Origin: Leptolyngbya ohadii IS1
GTDB taxonomy: Bacteria; Cyanobacteriota; Cyanobacteriia; Elainellales; Elainellaceae
Assembly (NCBI RefSeq): GCF_002215035.1
Contig: NZ_NKFP01000001.1
Span: 1,237,501 to 1,301,500, forward strand
Length of the DNA stretch: 64,000 bases
Reading direction: 5' to 3'
Position 1 is the first letter of the stretch, and each line of letters opens with the position of its first letter. The notes under the pieces are model-generated. The model was not told the origin of the DNA, made no database searches, and saw only the letters and a list, made by a program, of their open reading frames with translations. The position numbers and the translations under genes were made by a program. Below, in pieces: positions 61,230 to 64,000 of this stretch.

Positions 61230-64000
61230 TGTGTTCGCTCCCTGAGCCACTAATTGGATTTCGCCGCGATCGTCCATCTGGATTTCCTGAGCCTCAATAA
61301 TTTCTGTTTGGGAATAAGGGCGAACTGCGATCGAGGACTGCGCTTCAGCGGTTCGGCGGGTGACGGAATTGCGGGAGAACTCTGGCGATGCGGCTAGCTC
61401 TTCCGGTAGCGTTGCCCAGCGAGTGATCACGGATTCAGAGGTGGCAGGATCGGTGGGACTGGGGGGCAAGCCTCCGCGCCCGGTAATCACAAAGGTACTT
61501 TGCGGATCATCAGGGTTCGCTGGGCGGCAGGTTTGGGCAATCAGGCGAGACGTATCGGTCAGCTGCTCCGGCAACGCCAATAAACCGCGAGTCGGATCGA
61601 ATTCTGGAGAGCTGAGGGTAATGGTGCCACTGATGCCCTGCTCGGAACTGGCAGTGATGCCGCTACGCGGGGAAGTCGGACGATCCTGCTGAACCAATCC
61701 CACAATGTCCGCCGTGATGTCTACATTTCCCCCGTTTCCCTGACCCGCATCCGCCGAAATATCATTGTCGCCTGTCGGTTGCGCCACAATATAGCGAGAT
61801 TGAATTCCGATCGCGCCCCCGTTACCTCCGCCTGTCTCGATCCCGGCTCTGGTTGTGATCTGACTACCGCCTTGCAGCGTTAATAAATTTGCATCCTGTA
61901 AATCGATCGTGGCGCTGCGGCGTCCTCCCGATTCAGTTCGGGCATTGAGTTGGGCGTTATTGCTGAGCGACACCAGCCGGGTGCGGATGCTTAACTGTCC
62001 GGCTCCAGTTGCGGCAGGGTTAATGCTGCTGGTTGCAACGACTGCACCATCCTCCACTCGCAAGCGACCTGTTTCAATTTGAATATTGCCACTGCTGCCC
62101 GTAGCGCCCCGCACTTCTCGAAATCCTGATCCAGGAAATCCACCAGAAATGGCAGTAATTCCCGTCGGGATTAAATTTGCAGGTGCCTGTCCATTCAACT
62201 CAATAAAATCCGCAACGCGGACGATAATATTCCCGGCATTGCCGCTGCCAAAGGTATTGGTTTGTAGAACGGCTCCATCGCTGAGTCGCAGGCGATCGGC
62301 TTCCACGCGCAACTGTCTGCCATTGCCAGTCGAACCCGGTGCTGCCCCCGAAAATAGCCCACTGGGATAGGGTAAACGACCATCCTTCAGCGAGGATAGA
62401 AACGGAGAGCCCTCGTCGTCCAGGGCAATTCCCGTTAGCTCGATTTCGCTGGCTCGTACCGTTAACCGTCCGGCATTGCCGCTGCCTGCCGTAGAGGAGG
62501 CAATCTGTCCGCCATTCTGCAACAGCAGGCGATCGGTCGCGATGGTAATATTGCCCGCAGCTCCCGCATTGTCCCCGGCTGCCTGGGTTTGGGCTAACAA
62601 ATTGCCGCCCCGCTCAAAGTCAAACAGACCCGAAATGGTAGAAATGCCAGTAATCGTCACCGAATCAGCGGCATTAATTGTGACATCTCCGCCTCGCCCC
62701 ATGCCAGCGGTAATTGAGCCAACCTCACCGCCGCTGCGAATGTTCAGTTGCCCGGTCGAAATTTGTAAATTTCCCGCCGCTCCACCGCCAAACGCAGAGG
62801 TCAAAATTCGGGTACGGAAGGGCGTATTATTGCTCAGTCCTGTGTCGATCACGTCAACGGTTTCAGCAGCTCTGATTTGCACATCTCCCCCTCGACCTGC
62901 ATCAAACGATTCCGACCCCAGATCCGAGGTGCCGCTCATTCGCAGATGTCGAGTCAAAACCTGAAGATCGCCTGCTGAACCGCCTGCGATCGTTGCCGTG
63001 TACAGCGAACTTCTAAAGGCATCATCTGATGATCCAGCTAAGACCACGCGATCGATCGCATTGACGACTAATGCGCCGCCCTCCCCGGTTCCCTGCGTCA
63101 GAGAGAAGATTTGCGATCCTCCAGTCAAGCGAACCGTCTGCCCCCGTACTGCGATCGCGCCGCCATTGCTCCCACTGGTATTGACGATCGCCCCCTGAGA
63201 GAGGTAAATATCATCGAAATTTCGTACCCCTGAAAATCCCAGATTCCAGCCCCCTAAATTGGGCACTGAATTGGAACTTAAACCGGGAGAGAGGCTGACC
63301 GTTTCATGGGCTGCGATGCTTGCTAGCTCGACCTGCCCACCGGGTAAAGCTGCCTCCCCCCCTGCAACCAACCAGCCTCCTACTAAAGAGAGCCGACCCC
63401 CCACCAAAGCCAGGGTACGACCGGGCAAAACTCGCAGTCCTAATAGCTCGTCGCCAGCCGAGTCGCGCAAAACCTCGTCGGTACTGGTGAAATTCTGCGC
63501 CACAGATCGGTTGATGATCCGTCCCGGACGATCGCCAAACTGTAAGCCGATCGGTGTACTAACGGTGAGCAAAGGTGATGCCTGGGGATTCGTGGCGCTA
63601 AACTGCGTTCCATCCGCAAACCGAAGCCGATCGGCACTGCTGGCAATAAAGGAGCCGCCCAGATTCAGACGGGCATTGGGACCAAAGAGAATCCCGTTGG
63701 GATTGAGCAGAAATAGATTCGCAGGACTGATAGCACCATCCGGCTGCAAAACTTCGATCGTGCCGTTAATGTTAGAGCGGAGCCGTCCTGTCACTCGCGC
63801 AAAAACATTGCCAATCTCTGAATTAATCTCCTGAAACGAGGCAGTATTATTTTCAGGAACCGAAAACGTTTCAAAGCTATGAAATAAATTTGTGCCCCGT
63901 TGCGTTCCCTCCGTAATAATCCAGCGGTTTCCCTCAACTCTCACTTGTGAAGACCGAGGCAGCGTTCGATCGCCCCGCACCTGAGCATCGGCAGCGGAAT
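61194..64000 (-). CDS. Filamentous haemagglutinin-like TpsA protein (partial, runs off right edge)
   Basis: At least 935 codons; the frame is open to position 64000, and the first residues visible are SAADAQVRGDRTLP, so the signal peptide and true start lie outside. The haemagglutination-activity (TPS) domain is clear: GTNLFHSFETFSVPENNTAS, then VTGRLRSNINGTIEVLQPDG, FLLNPNGILFGPNARLNLGG. A long Gly/Ser/Asn-rich beta-helix follows, ending in DRGEIQLVAQGANTS near the stop. The protein is secreted through an outer-membrane TpsB partner, not present in the window, and acts as an adhesin or exoprotein. It converges on the CHAT-CHASE2 gene, overlapping 36 bp. Confidence 0.9.
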   Translation of the reverse strand, partial: SAADAQVRGDRTLPRSSQVRVEGNRWIITEGTQRGTNLFHSFETFSVPENNTASFQEINSEIGNVFARVTGRLRSNINGTIEVLQPDGAISPANLFLLNPNGILFGPNARLNLGGSFIASSADRLRFADGTQFSATNPQASPLLTVSTPIGLQFGDRPGRIINRSVAQNFTSTDEVLRDSAGDELLGLRVLPGRTLALVGGRLSLVGGWLVAGGEAALPGGQVELASIAAHETVSLSPGLSSNSVPNLGGWNLGFSGVRNFDDIYLSQGAIVNTSGSNGGAIAVRGQTVRLTGGSQIFSLTQGTGEGGALVVNAIDRVVLAGSSDDAFRSSLYTATIAGGSAGDLQVLTRHLRMSGTSDLGSESFDAGRGGDVQIRAAETVDVIDTGLSNNTPFRTRILTSAFGGGAAGNLQISTGQLNIRSGGEVGSITAGMGRGGDVTINAADSVTITGISTISGLFDFERGGNLLAQTQAAGDNAGAAGNITIATDRLLLQNGGQIASSTAGSGNAGRLTVRASEIELTGIALDDEGSPFLSSLKDGRLPYPSGLFSGAAPGSTGNGRQLRVEADRLRLSDGAVLQTNTFGSGNAGNIIVRVADFIELNGQAPANLIPTGITAISGGFPGSGFREVRGATGSSGNIQIETGRLRVEDGAVVATSSINPAATGAGQLSIRTRLVSLSNNAQLNARTESGGRRSATIDLQDANLLTLQGGSQITTRAGIETGGGNGGAIGIQSRYIVAQPTGDNDISADAGQGNGGNVDITADIVGLVQQDRPTSPRSGITASSEQGISGTITLSSPEFDPTRGLLALPEQLTDTSRLIAQTCRPANPDDPQSTFVITGRGGLPPSPTDPATSESVITRWATLPEELAASPEFSRNSVTRRTAEAQSSIAVRPYSQTEIIEAQEIQMDDRGEIQLVAQGANTSPQMLSHQCPG

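Noticed and set aside
61194-64000. Start of the haemagglutinin-like gene at the GTG near 63980
   Set aside because: The frame stays open to the window edge and the TPS domain is already under way, so the GTG is internal and the gene is partial.

Overview
The window is bacterial and almost certainly from a filamentous or otherwise complex cyanobacterium. The HIP1 octamer GCGATCGC and its GATCG core are scattered through genes and gaps. The gene content is also characteristic: CHAT/AAA/WD40 proteins, a DUF928 - CHAT-CHASE2 - filamentous haemagglutinin locus, many-PAS hybrid histidine kinases, an Rcp-type response regulator and a carotenoid oxygenase. The genus cannot be settled from the sequence alone; a Leptolyngbya- or Oscillatoria-like organism is an inference. 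No rRNA, tRNA, CRISPR array, transposase or prophage core gene was recognised.

Layout. 1-5072 (minus): a CHAT-protease/AAA-ATPase gene overlaps by 4 bp a following gene for an AAA-ATPase/TM/WD40 protein that runs off the left edge. 5183-9874: a GH13 alpha-glucosidase, divergent from a membrane-anchored sugar-type solute-binding protein that is coupled to a conserved unknown gene. 9948-13440: a small unknown gene, a saccharopine-dehydrogenase-like reductase, an SDR and an M14/AstE-like zinc hydrolase. 13550-20731: a PotABCD-type ABC importer (minus), a divergent Lrp/AsnC regulator, a biuret-hydrolase-like cysteine hydrolase and a type II asparaginase with an altered active-site motif; together these look like an uptake and amide-nitrogen release unit. 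21042-23659 (minus): a second saccharopine-dehydrogenase-like reductase, a small membrane protein, a rhodanese and TerC. 24708-34933: two giant hybrid sensor kinases and a class III cyclase-like protein.

35900-40217: a LuxR-type regulator followed by three genes with strong Shine-Dalgarno sites: a tail-fibre-like trimeric surface protein, a large alpha/beta hydrolase and a 139-aa unknown. This is the best candidate here for an undescribed system. 40462-45175: a MacAB/Dev-like ATPase, double-FtsX permease and membrane-fusion protein. 45353-47911: Hsp20 with a duplicated tail, a TPM-domain zinc-ribbon protein and an overlapping LemA-like protein. 48207-49586: a carotenoid oxygenase. 49872-56072: a three-gene phosphorelay operon (sensor kinase, Rcp-like regulator, REC-GAF-kinase-REC hybrid). 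56395-57270 (minus): an RTX calcium-binding protein. 57851-64000: DUF928, CHAT-CHASE2 and a convergent haemagglutinin-like TpsA running off the right edge.

A striking window-wide pattern is about twenty short tandem arrays of 10-17 bp units. Most differ in sequence from one another; they sit in gaps, on stop codons or, when the period is a multiple of three, inside genes. They look like products of a local duplication process rather than a dispersed repeat family. A separate hairpin-rich element occurs twice, at 35046-35138 and, shortened, at 46033-46075.
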